From Actinomycetota bacterium (lineage in GTDB: Bacteria; Actinomycetota; Humimicrobiia; Humimicrobiales; Humimicrobiaceae): a DNA stretch of 10,054 nt. This document shows, piece by piece, positions 1-5,804 of this stretch. The number at the start of each line of letters is the position of its first letter. The first letter of the stretch is position 1. A program made the translations under genes and the position numbers. The stretch covers positions 1 through 10,054 of the forward strand of contig JAHIPJ010000129.1 in NCBI GenBank assembly GCA_018894445.1, given 5' to 3'. The notes beneath the pieces are model-generated. The model was not told where the DNA came from and made no database searches. It saw nothing but the letters and a program-made list of their open reading frames with translations.

Positions 1-708
1 AAAGAAATAAGCGAAATAGAAACTGTCAATAAATTGAAAATACATGAAGTTGGAAATATCAAGTTCATAAATCTGGAAATATGCCTAAAAAGTAATTTAT
101 ATTTATCACAGGTTGAAAATATCAAAGAGAAAATAAAAAATAAAATATCAGGTAAAATAACTGACTCCGAAATAATACTGGAAACGAAATCACTGTCATC
201 TAAGGATAATATAGAAGCATATGTAAAAGAAATTATATTAAATCAGCCGTATGTAAAGGATATTCATAATATTTATATATATAATGTGGATAATTATATT
301 GATATTTCTATTCATATAGAATTAAATAAATACTTAAAACTTGAAGAAACAGAGAAGTTTACGAAAATTACTGAAGATAAGATTAAAGAAAAAATAGGGA
401 ATATACGCAGTGTATATATTCATATCGAGGATGCCAGAAGTGGTGAGGATTGGAACGATATAACCAAAGAATCAGAAAAACTGATTTCTAATATAAAAAA
501 AGAAATATCTTCACATGTAAATCCTGAAACATGTCACAATTTTACTATACTTGAAAAAGAAGGGTCATATAATCTGGCGTTTCACTGCAGGCTAAAAAAG
601 AGTTTAGATGTAAAAAAAGCGCATTCCATAGTCACTAAAATAGAAGATGATATAAAGAAAAAGTTCGAAAGCATAAGTGAAATTTCGATACATGTAGAAC
701 CACGATAA
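1..708 (+). CDS. Cation diffusion facilitator (CDF) transporter, C-terminal part only
   Basis: The reading frame is open from base 1 to the TAA at 706-708 (235 residues), so the start and the membrane domain lie to the left of the window. The last 85 residues look like the cytoplasmic ZT_dimer domain of CDF metal exporters: a CHNFTILEKEG strand, a hydrophobic strand, LDVKKAHSIVTKIEDDIKKK (the 'sl..AH.i...ie..i' helix) and the final ISIHVEP. Two further modules with the same strand-helix-strand order precede it. Residues 69-143 end in VYIHIED and the less complete residues 9-66 end in IILETK. The visible part would therefore be three tandem ZT_dimer-like units, whereas typical CDFs have one. 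By family, the protein would be a homodimeric divalent-metal/proton antiporter with this tail in the cytoplasm. The TTG at 34 is merely an internal codon. The substrate metal cannot be told, because the membrane helices are outside the window. Confidence 0.72.
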   Translation, partial: KEISEIETVNKLKIHEVGNIKFINLEICLKSNLYLSQVENIKEKIKNKISGKITDSEIILETKSLSSKDNIEAYVKEIILNQPYVKDIHNIYIYNVDNYIDISIHIELNKYLKLEETEKFTKITEDKIKEKIGNIRSVYIHIEDARSGEDWNDITKESEKLISNIKKEISSHVNPETCHNFTILEKEGSYNLAFHCRLKKSLDVKKAHSIVTKIEDDIKKKFESISEISIHVEPR

Positions 709-898
709 CAATATCGATGAAAAATAGCAGACGACGGCTGTTTATATGATTTTCAAATTATTTATTTGTATGTACCGTGTTTTTTTGATTTTAATAAATG
801 AAAACATTAATTAATCCAAATTGTATAAGAAAGGAGTTATGGTCTGGAGGTATTAATTTTTTTTTAGTAAATAATATAAAATTTTGAATGGAGCAATT

Positions 899-2728
899 AT
901 GATAAGCAAAGATAAATTGGAGAAATTATCAAAACTCATCAGGTATCTAATATTAATTTCGACCACTAAAGCAGGGTCAGGGCATCCATCCTCTTCACTG
1001 TCAGCAGTTGAGTTGATGTCTACATTATTTTTTGGAGGTTTTTTTAAATTCAAAATTAATGATATTGAATATATAAATAATGACCGTCTGATTTTTTCTA
1101 AAGGTCATGCTTCTCCATTAATGTATTCATTATGGGCTGCAGCTGGAGCTGTAAGTGAAGAAGAACTACTGACGCTAAGAAAATTTGAAAGCAGGCTTGA
1201 GGGTCATCCTACTCCTGATTTCCCATACGCTGAAGCTGCAACAGGCTCATTGGGCCAGGGCCTCTCTATTGGTCTGGGAATGGCCTTAAATGCTAAATAC
1301 ATAGATAAGCTGCCTTATTACACATATGTACTTCTTGGGGATAGTGAAATGACTGAAGGTTCGCAGTGGGAGGCTATACAGATTGCAGCTTATTATAAGC
1401 TGGATAATCTTGTAGGAATTATAGATGTTAACAGGCTAGGTCAGAGAGGAGAAACAATATATGGATGGGATATTAAAGCCTATGAGAAAAGGATATCTTC
1501 CTTTGGGTGGGAAACCATTACAGTTGACGGCCATAATATTGAAGAGATTGCTGATGCCTATAAAAATGTATTAAGTGTAAGGGGTAGGCCAACAATGATA
1601 ATTGCAAAAACGATAAAGGGCAAAGGAGTAAGCTTGCTGGAAGATAAAGATGGCTGGCACGGAAAAGCAATTTCTGAGGAGCAGCTGGATACAGCTCTTA
1701 GGGAATTAGGAAATGTTGATAAAAACATGAGGGGAGAAATTTTAAATCCAGAAGAGGTTAACATACCTGAAGAAGGAATAGAAGAATATGATAAGATTCC
1801 TATGGAGAGTGGTAAAATAGCTACCAGGAAAGCATATGGTAATACTCTGGTTAACATATTTTCAAAATATCCTCAAATAGTTGTCCTTGATGCTGAAGTT
1901 AGTAACTCAACATTTTCAGAGATCTTTAAAAAGCGATTTCCACAAAGATTTTTTGAAATGTATATTGCTGAACAGAACATGGTGGGTACAGCGCTTGGGC
2001 TGTCTATCAGGGGAAAAATTCCTTTCATTTCTTCTTTTGCAGCGTTTCTAACCAGAGCCTTTGACCAGATTAGAATGAGTCAGTACTCAAAATCGAATAT
2101 AAAGTTTGTGGGTTCGCATTCGGGTGTATCAATTGGAGAAGATGGAGCTTCTCAAATGGGACTTGAGGATATTGCTATGTTCAGAACTTTACTTGAGTGT
2201 GTTGTATTGTATCCATCAGACGGCATATCTACTGAAAAGCTGGTAGAGAAAGCTGCCAAACATTTTGGAAATGTGTATATCAGAACTACCAGAATGGATA
2301 CACCAATTATCTATAGCAATGAGGATGATTTTATAATTGGGGGAAGTAAAGTAGTAAAGGAAAGTAATAATGATGTGGTAACTATTTGCGCAGCTGGAGT
2401 AACATTGCATGAAGCATTAAAAGCTTATGAGAAATTAAAAAAGGAAAATATACTGGTAAGAGTAATTGATGTTTATAGTATAAAGCCCATAGATAAAGAT
2501 TCTATCAGAAAAGCTCAAAAAGAAACTAAAGCCATATTAACTGTTGAAGATCATTATGCCGAGGGAGGTATAGGGGAAGCAGTAAAAAGTGCTGCTTCGG
2601 AAAAAAGTCCGGTATATATCCTTGCAGTAAGAAAAATGCCCAGAAGTGGAAAACCTTATGAATTATTAAACTATGAAGAAATATCATATGAAGCCATTAT
2701 AAAAAAGGTTAAAGAAATAATAAGATGA
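899..2728 (+). CDS. tkt: Transketolase, single-chain
   Basis: This 609-residue protein moves two-carbon ketol units between sugar phosphates in the non-oxidative pentose phosphate pathway, using thiamine diphosphate and Mg2+. It supplies ribose 5-phosphate and erythrose 4-phosphate. The N-terminal TPP domain has GSGHP at 26-30, KGHAS around 70, TGSLGQG at 115-121 and the metal/TPP motif GDSEMTEG from 147 with Asn178. The pyrimidine-binding domain has the catalytic Glu358 in YIAEQNMVG, then the SIGEDGASQM segment. A C-terminal transketolase domain follows. GEDGxSQM and the length (about 610, against about 660 in E. coli) resemble the shorter, vertebrate-like group. N- and C-halves are on one chain, unlike the split archaeal type. 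The ATG at 899 is chosen over the TTG at 884 because GGAG at 890-893 lies five bases upstream of it. There is no close operon partner: 190 bases separate it from the CDF gene. Confidence 0.95.
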   Translation: MISKDKLEKLSKLIRYLILISTTKAGSGHPSSSLSAVELMSTLFFGGFFKFKINDIEYINNDRLIFSKGHASPLMYSLWAAAGAVSEEELLTLRKFESRLEGHPTPDFPYAEAATGSLGQGLSIGLGMALNAKYIDKLPYYTYVLLGDSEMTEGSQWEAIQIAAYYKLDNLVGIIDVNRLGQRGETIYGWDIKAYEKRISSFGWETITVDGHNIEEIADAYKNVLSVRGRPTMIIAKTIKGKGVSLLEDKDGWHGKAISEEQLDTALRELGNVDKNMRGEILNPEEVNIPEEGIEEYDKIPMESGKIATRKAYGNTLVNIFSKYPQIVVLDAEVSNSTFSEIFKKRFPQRFFEMYIAEQNMVGTALGLSIRGKIPFISSFAAFLTRAFDQIRMSQYSKSNIKFVGSHSGVSIGEDGASQMGLEDIAMFRTLLECVVLYPSDGISTEKLVEKAAKHFGNVYIRTTRMDTPIIYSNEDDFIIGGSKVVKESNNDVVTICAAGVTLHEALKAYEKLKKENILVRVIDVYSIKPIDKDSIRKAQKETKAILTVEDHYAEGGIGEAVKSAASEKSPVYILAVRKMPRSGKPYELLNYEEISYEAIIKKVKEIIR

Positions 2729-2755
2729 AATTCCAATGAGTGTAAATTGGAATTT
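2728..2755 (+). terminator. Hairpin directly after transketolase, possible terminator
   Basis: A perfect 10-bp inverted repeat (AAATTCCAAT at 2728-2737 and ATTGGAATTT at 2746-2755) with an 8-base loop begins on the last base of the stop codon. It is AT-rich and lacks a clean T-run afterwards, so it is a weak intrinsic terminator at best. The convergent small-RNA terminator lies just downstream. Confidence 0.45.
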
Positions 2756-2778
2756 ATTGATTGAAAATTTTAATGCAT

Positions 2779-2840
2779 AAAAAAACCCCGAGTTATCTTT
2801 TGCCATAGCTAGCGCTTTAGGCTACTAAAAATCTCGGGGT
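2779..2840 (-). terminator. Rho-independent terminator of the minus-strand RNA
   Basis: On the minus strand ACCCCGAG (2840-2833) and CTCGGGGT (2792-2785) form an 8-bp GC-rich stem followed by a run of seven T residues (2785-2779, the first of them also the last stem base). The 40-base interior can extend the hairpin: UUUU with AAAA and GUAGC with GCUAU, leaving an 11-base loop. It is therefore longer and more irregular than an ordinary terminator and may be a second structural domain of the RNA. The T-run is on the minus-strand 3' side, which fixes the direction. Confidence 0.8.
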
Positions 2841-2909
2841 GTACCTTAGAACTTTTCTCAGGGACTTTTTAGATTATTAACCTCTTATCTATTCTCTTTC
2901 GAAAGTGAA

Positions 2910-3014
2910 CTACCTTTGGGCTAAAGACCCAAGGGCTTCCTGCTTCACAGCTTCATCTAACGACGACAGCTCCACAGGCTTTAGACGATAGTCCCTACCG
3001 CCTTTAATAGCCAT
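2910..3014 (-). pseudogene. tnpB: tnpB remnant: last 33 or so codons of an IS605-family RNA-guided nuclease gene
   Basis: The minus-strand frame ending in TAG at 2912-2910 encodes a 34-residue open frame containing KPVELSSLDEAVKQEA and ending LGSLAQR. This looks like the disordered tail of TnpB proteins, where a '(V/M)KQEA' stretch just before the right end is common. The stop codon overlaps the terminal TAGTTCAC, also typical. An in-frame TGA lies two codons upstream of the first ATG (3014), and the left-end hairpin follows directly, so the catalytic RuvC and zinc-finger parts have been deleted. In intact elements this stretch doubles as template for the omega-RNA scaffold, which may be why it is kept. 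It is not a functional nuclease. Confidence 0.7.
2913..2935 (-). repeat. Right-end subterminal palindrome of the IS605-type remnant
   Basis: Stem CCTTTGGG (2913-2920) and CCCAAGGG (2928-2935), 8 bp including one G-U pair on the RNA, with loop CTAAAGA on the plus strand. It overlaps the end of the tnpB frame and corresponds to the terminal hairpin of an omega-RNA scaffold. Confidence 0.75.
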
Positions 3015-3018
3015 TCAT

Positions 3019-3041
3019 CTCAAGGGCTAAAGACCCTTGAG
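3019..3041 (-). repeat. Left-end subterminal palindrome of the IS605-type remnant
   Basis: Perfect 8-bp stem CTCAAGGG (3019-3026) and CCCTTGAG (3034-3041) with the same loop, CTAAAGA, as the right-end hairpin. Matching loops in two different stems suggest that both were bound by the same TnpA transposase. Confidence 0.75.
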
Positions 3042-3108
3042 TTTTCTGGCTACTATTCTATAAATTTCAGTTATTTCTAAAAGTTGCCTCCTGTTCTAAG
3101 ATGATAAA

Positions 3109-3137
3109 AAGATACCAAAATTAAAAAATGTTGTCAA
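3109..3137 (-). promoter_or_regulatory. Minus-strand promoter of the small RNA
   Basis: On the minus strand TTGACA (3137-3132, exact consensus) is followed after 17 bases by TATCTT (3114-3109, four of six consensus bases). The start would fall near 3102, the first base of the RNA's closing helix. A weaker plus-strand pair, TTGTCA (3131-3136) and TATAGA (3154-3159), overlaps the same -35. Confidence 0.62.
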
Positions 3138-3225
3138 TAGATTAGAAGTAAAATATAGAGAATATTCGGAAATTTTTAAAATTTTTTTATGTTTAATAAA
3201 AATACTAAAACTATAGTAGAATAAT

Positions 3226-3248
3226 TAAGAATAATAAATAAATTCTTA
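3226..3248. promoter_or_regulatory. Inverted repeat abutting the tyrA promoter, possible operator
   Basis: TAAGAAT (3226-3232) and ATTCTTA (3242-3248) form a perfect 7-bp inverted repeat with a 9-base centre. It ends one base before the -35 box of the tyrA promoter, so a bound dimeric regulator could act on that promoter. The region is very AT-rich, so chance cannot be excluded. Confidence 0.3.
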
Positions 3249-3277
3249 TTCACAAAATGTAATAATTTTTATATAGT
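3249..3277 (+). promoter_or_regulatory. Promoter of the tyrA-aroA-cmk-plsC-ispH-DUF512-der cluster
   Basis: TTCACA (3249-3254) and TATAGT (3272-3277) each match consensus at five of six positions and are separated by 17 bases. Transcription would start near 3284, giving a leader of about 50 bases before tyrA. This is the best plus-strand promoter in the gap. Confidence 0.6.
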
Positions 3278-3335
3278 ATTAAGATATTTTTATAAACTTC
3301 TGATAAAATAATTATTGGATTTGATAGGAGTTAAA

Positions 3336-4457
3336 ATGAAAAATATTAAAAAAATAACTGTAATAGGATTGGGACTTATAGGTGGATCATTAGCTTTATC
3401 TTTAAAGAATACCGGTGAAGATTTTATAATCACTGGCTATGATATTGAAGGTGAAGCAATGAATATAGCCAAATACAGGAATATAATTGATGTTGTTGCT
3501 ATAGATTATAAAGAAGCAGTTACTGATGCTGATTTGATAATAATAGCAACACCATTAAGTAAAATAATCGAGGTCGTAGAACATATTAAGGGTTACCTTA
3601 AAAAAGGAGCGATTATTACAGATGTTGGCAGCGCTAAAGAGAAGATAGTTAAAAGAGTAAGTGAAATATTACCTGAAGGAGTATTTTTTATAGGCGGCCA
3701 TCCAATGGCTGGCTCGGAAAATGAAGGTGTGCTCAGCGCCACTCCAGAATTATTTAGGAATACATTTTATATTCTAACTCCTACAGATACTACTATAACT
3801 GAACCTCTGGTTACATTACATTCTTTATTTACAAAAATTGGCGCAAAAGTGATTTCTATAAATCCTAAAGAACATGATGAAAATGTAGCGTTAATAAGTC
3901 ACTTGCCACATATCCTTTCAACCAATCTGGTTGATATGATTGATGATAAACAAAAGAAGATGAAAAATTTATTTAAACTATGTGCTGGTGGTTTTAGGGA
4001 TATGACCAGAATAGCTGCTGCAAATATAAAAATGTGGCTTGACATAAGCTTAGAAAATAAAGATGAGCTAATTAAATCAATAGATGACTATATAAAGTAT
4101 CTGATAAAGTTTAAAAATAACTTGAAAAAAGAAAATTCAGAATCAATAAAAAAACATTACATAAAAGCCCAGAAGGCAAGAATTAATTTACCAAAATATA
4201 TTGAGAAAGATATTTCCAAATTATATGAACTTAGAGTTGCAATACCTGATAAAGCAGGAGTTTTAAGTGAAATTACACTGGCTATAAGTTCTCACGGAAT
4301 AAATATTGAAGATATATCTATTTTTCATTCAACAGAATTCAGTGATGGGGGAATCCTTAAAGTACTGATTCAAGGTGAAGATGCTAGTAAAATTACAAAA
4401 GAAGCTATTGAAAAAGCAGGATACGAAGTAAGTGTAAAAAAGGTATTAAGTGAATAA
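3336..4457 (+). CDS. tyrA: Prephenate dehydrogenase with C-terminal ACT domain
   Basis: Oxidises and decarboxylates prephenate to 4-hydroxyphenylpyruvate with NAD(P)+, the committed step to tyrosine, in the cytoplasm. The protein has 373 residues. A Rossmann fold opens with GLGLIGGS at 11-18. The substrate part has GGHPMAGSE at 120-128 and SHLPH with the conserved catalytic-region His189. An all-helical dimerisation segment with FRDMTRIAAAN follows at about 220-230. From about 297 an ACT domain begins (LRVAIPDKAGVLSEI, then HGINIEDISI). In this family an ACT domain usually mediates feedback inhibition by an aromatic amino acid, so tyrosine control is inferred. The ATG at 3336 has GGAG at 3327-3330 five bases upstream and is preferred over the TTG at 3315, which precedes that site. 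There is no chorismate mutase fusion. It is the first gene of the cluster, two bases from aroA. Confidence 0.94.
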   Translation: MKNIKKITVIGLGLIGGSLALSLKNTGEDFIITGYDIEGEAMNIAKYRNIIDVVAIDYKEAVTDADLIIIATPLSKIIEVVEHIKGYLKKGAIITDVGSAKEKIVKRVSEILPEGVFFIGGHPMAGSENEGVLSATPELFRNTFYILTPTDTTITEPLVTLHSLFTKIGAKVISINPKEHDENVALISHLPHILSTNLVDMIDDKQKKMKNLFKLCAGGFRDMTRIAAANIKMWLDISLENKDELIKSIDDYIKYLIKFKNNLKKENSESIKKHYIKAQKARINLPKYIEKDISKLYELRVAIPDKAGVLSEITLAISSHGINIEDISIFHSTEFSDGGILKVLIQGEDASKITKEAIEKAGYEVSVKKVLSE

Positions 4458-4459
4458 AA

Positions 4460-5749
4460 ATGGAAATACATGGAGCAAGAAGTTTAAAAGGTGAAATAAA
4501 AATTCCCGGTGATAAGTCAATTTCACACAGAAGTGTAATCATATCCTCATTGATTAATAATAATGTAGTAATAAAGAATTTCTTATTCTGCGAGGACTGC
4601 ATAAAAACTATAGATATTTTAAATAAATTAGGGGTAAAAATTGAAAAAATAGATGGGAATTTAATAGTATATGGCAAAGGTATTAAAAACTTCAGTGAAC
4701 CTGACCAAATACTGGATGTTGGAAATTCCGGGACTGCAATCAGAATAATGAGTGGTGTACTATCCGCAACTAATTTTATGTCCGTATTGAGTGGTGATAG
4801 TTCTATAAACGACAGACCTATGAAAAGAATAATAGAGCCACTATTAGAGATGGGTGCAAAAATTAATGGAAGAGAAAATAATTCAAGGGCTCCTATAGTA
4901 ATATTTGGAAACCCCGATCTGAAAGGAAAAAAATTTAAGCTTAAAGTGCCAAGTGCTCAGGTTAAATCCAGTATCCTTATGGCAGCTCTTAACGCAGAAG
5001 GTACAACTGAGATAGTTCAACCAGAAGTTTCGAGAGATCATACAGAGCGTATGCTCCAGTACTTTGGAGCAGATATTATTTACGATGGTAAATACACAAA
5101 ATTAAAACCCGGCAAGGAATTAATTGCTAAAAATATTTATGTACCCGGTGATATATCTTCAGCAGCTTTTTTTATTGTTGCAACTCTAATTTTAAAAGAT
5201 TCACATACTATTATGAGAGATATCGGTATGAACCCCACCAGAAGTTATTTTATAGAAATACTTAAAAAAATGGGTGGAAAGATTATTATTAAAAATCAAA
5301 GAATTATAAATAATGAACCGGTTGTAGATATTGAAACTTTTTCCAGTAATCTAAATTCTATAAAAATAGATAAAGATAAAATCCCTAATATAATTGATGA
5401 GATACCAATACTGTGTGTAGCTGCAACTGTTGCAAAAGGTAAAACAGTGATAAGAGGAGCTGAAGAATTAAGATATAAAGAAAGTGACAGAATCAGGTCT
5501 ATTGTAAGCCAGTTTAAAAAATTAAAGGTGAATATTGAGGAAAAAGAGGATGGAATGATAATAATAGGAGATGTGAATTTCAAGACGGGTGAAGGAATGG
5601 TAGATAGTTTCGGAGATCATAGAATTGCTATGTCTCTTTCTATACTGGCTTTGTTATCAATAGGAAAAGTAACTATTCTGGATTCCGAATGTATCAATAC
5701 TTCATTTCCCGGTTTTAAATATAATCTAAAAAAAGTTTTAGTGCAATAA
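4460..5749 (+). CDS. aroA: 3-phosphoshikimate 1-carboxyvinyltransferase (EPSP synthase)
   Basis: Transfers enolpyruvyl from phosphoenolpyruvate to shikimate 3-phosphate, the sixth step of the shikimate pathway. Its 429 residues are the normal length. Motifs in order: GDKSISHRS with Lys19, Ser20 and Arg24; GNSGTAIR at 88-95; SINDRPM ending at 121; SAQVK at 165-169; SRDHTERM at 191-198; PGDISSAAFF at 229-238; DEIP with Asp313; ESDRIR at 341-346; and DHRIAM at 386-391. These cover both lobes of the inverse alpha/beta barrel, with no missing site. SAQVK and GNSGT resemble the Gram-positive-type (class II) enzymes more than the E. coli type; this is from memory of the family. The ATG lies two bases after the tyrA stop with no strong Shine-Dalgarno site, so translation is probably coupled to tyrA. 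Confidence 0.96.
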   Translation: MEIHGARSLKGEIKIPGDKSISHRSVIISSLINNNVVIKNFLFCEDCIKTIDILNKLGVKIEKIDGNLIVYGKGIKNFSEPDQILDVGNSGTAIRIMSGVLSATNFMSVLSGDSSINDRPMKRIIEPLLEMGAKINGRENNSRAPIVIFGNPDLKGKKFKLKVPSAQVKSSILMAALNAEGTTEIVQPEVSRDHTERMLQYFGADIIYDGKYTKLKPGKELIAKNIYVPGDISSAAFFIVATLILKDSHTIMRDIGMNPTRSYFIEILKKMGGKIIIKNQRIINNEPVVDIETFSSNLNSIKIDKDKIPNIIDEIPILCVAATVAKGKTVIRGAEELRYKESDRIRSIVSQFKKLKVNIEEKEDGMIIIGDVNFKTGEGMVDSFGDHRIAMSLSILALLSIGKVTILDSECINTSFPGFKYNLKKVLVQ

Positions 5750-5804
5750 CATAAAAGAGAATAGGCATAATATCGTAAAGACATATATGAGTACTGGTTA
5801 AAAG

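Larger units (their letters stand above)
2905..3059 (-). mobile_element. IS200/IS605-type non-autonomous remnant (MITE-like), 155 bp
   Basis: Read on the minus strand, the left end has a hairpin at 3041-3019 and the right end a hairpin at 2935-2913. Both loops are the same seven bases (TCTTTAG), as expected for the paired subterminal palindromes of this family. The right end finishes GGTAGTTCAC at 2905, a very common IS605/TnpB terminus. Between the hairpins lies the tnpB tail. No tnpA, and no tnpB body, is present. The left limit is placed after TTTAT (minus strand, 3064-3060), because joining that point to 2904 restores a perfect hairpin in the host sequence. IS605 elements insert 3' of a T-rich short target and make no target duplication, which fits. 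The interior is visibly richer in G+C than the surrounding AT-rich DNA, consistent with outside origin. Boundaries are inferred from structure, not from a comparison genome. Confidence 0.75.
2779..3102 (-). ncRNA. Unrecognised structured small RNA, interrupted by an IS605-type remnant
   Basis: A complete minus-strand transcription unit without a credible protein. The promoter at 3137-3109 predicts a start near 3102. There the RNA begins with AUCUUAGAAC (3102-3093), which pairs with GUUCUAAGGU (2852-2843): 10 bp with one G-U. Further inside, AGG (3092-3090) pairs with CCU (2862-2860), ACUUUUAGA (3084-3076) with UCUAAAAAGU (2873-2864, one bulged A), and UAACU (3073-3069) with GGUUA (2882-2878). 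Without the inserted 2905-3059, AUUUAU (3065-3060) plus UUUC (2904-2901) pairs with GAGAAUAGAU (2896-2887), two of the ten pairs being G-U, around a GAAA tetraloop. That makes a hairpin of about 105 nt with some 37 pairs, followed by a terminator hairpin. The RNA is about 324 nt as it stands and about 169 nt before insertion. No tmRNA, RNase P, SRP, T-box or common riboswitch core was recognised, and no gene follows on this strand, so it is probably free-standing. Pairing was worked out by eye. Confidence 0.62.

Noticed and set aside
709..795. Terminator after the CDF gene
   Set aside because: A short AGCAG/CTGTT stem near 726-742 and a T-run at 780-786 are present but are not joined as a stem followed by U residues. 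Not enough to call.
1558..1857. Minus-strand open frames inside transketolase, aroA, ispH and der (for example 1558-1857, 5296-5583, 7576-7878, 9514-9789)
   Set aside because: They are antisense to well-conserved genes, have no motifs or ribosome sites, and are rich in residues expected from reverse reading of AT-rich code.
2940..2965. SRP RNA-like stretch on the minus strand (GAAGCAGGAAGCC)
   Set aside because: It only loosely recalls the SRP RNA core GGAAGGAAGCAGCC, the symmetric loop is absent, and the bases are explained as tnpB coding sequence.
2910..3014. A functional 34-residue protein on the minus strand
   Set aside because: Its sequence looks like the tail of TnpB, it lies between the two element hairpins, and an in-frame stop just upstream marks a deletion junction. 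No ribosome site precedes the ATG.
2779..3102. T-box, S-box, TPP or c-di-GMP riboswitch on the minus strand
   Set aside because: No T-box antiterminator core (AGGGUGGNACC) and no complete set of riboswitch core motifs was seen. A CUGAGA at 2861-2856 and an AUGGCAAAA near 2800 are isolated matches. No gene follows the terminator on that strand.
3131..3159. Plus-strand promoter TTGTCA-17-TATAGA
   Set aside because: It overlaps the better minus-strand -35 and lies about 170 bases from tyrA, while a stronger promoter sits at 3249-3277. Kept only as an alternative.
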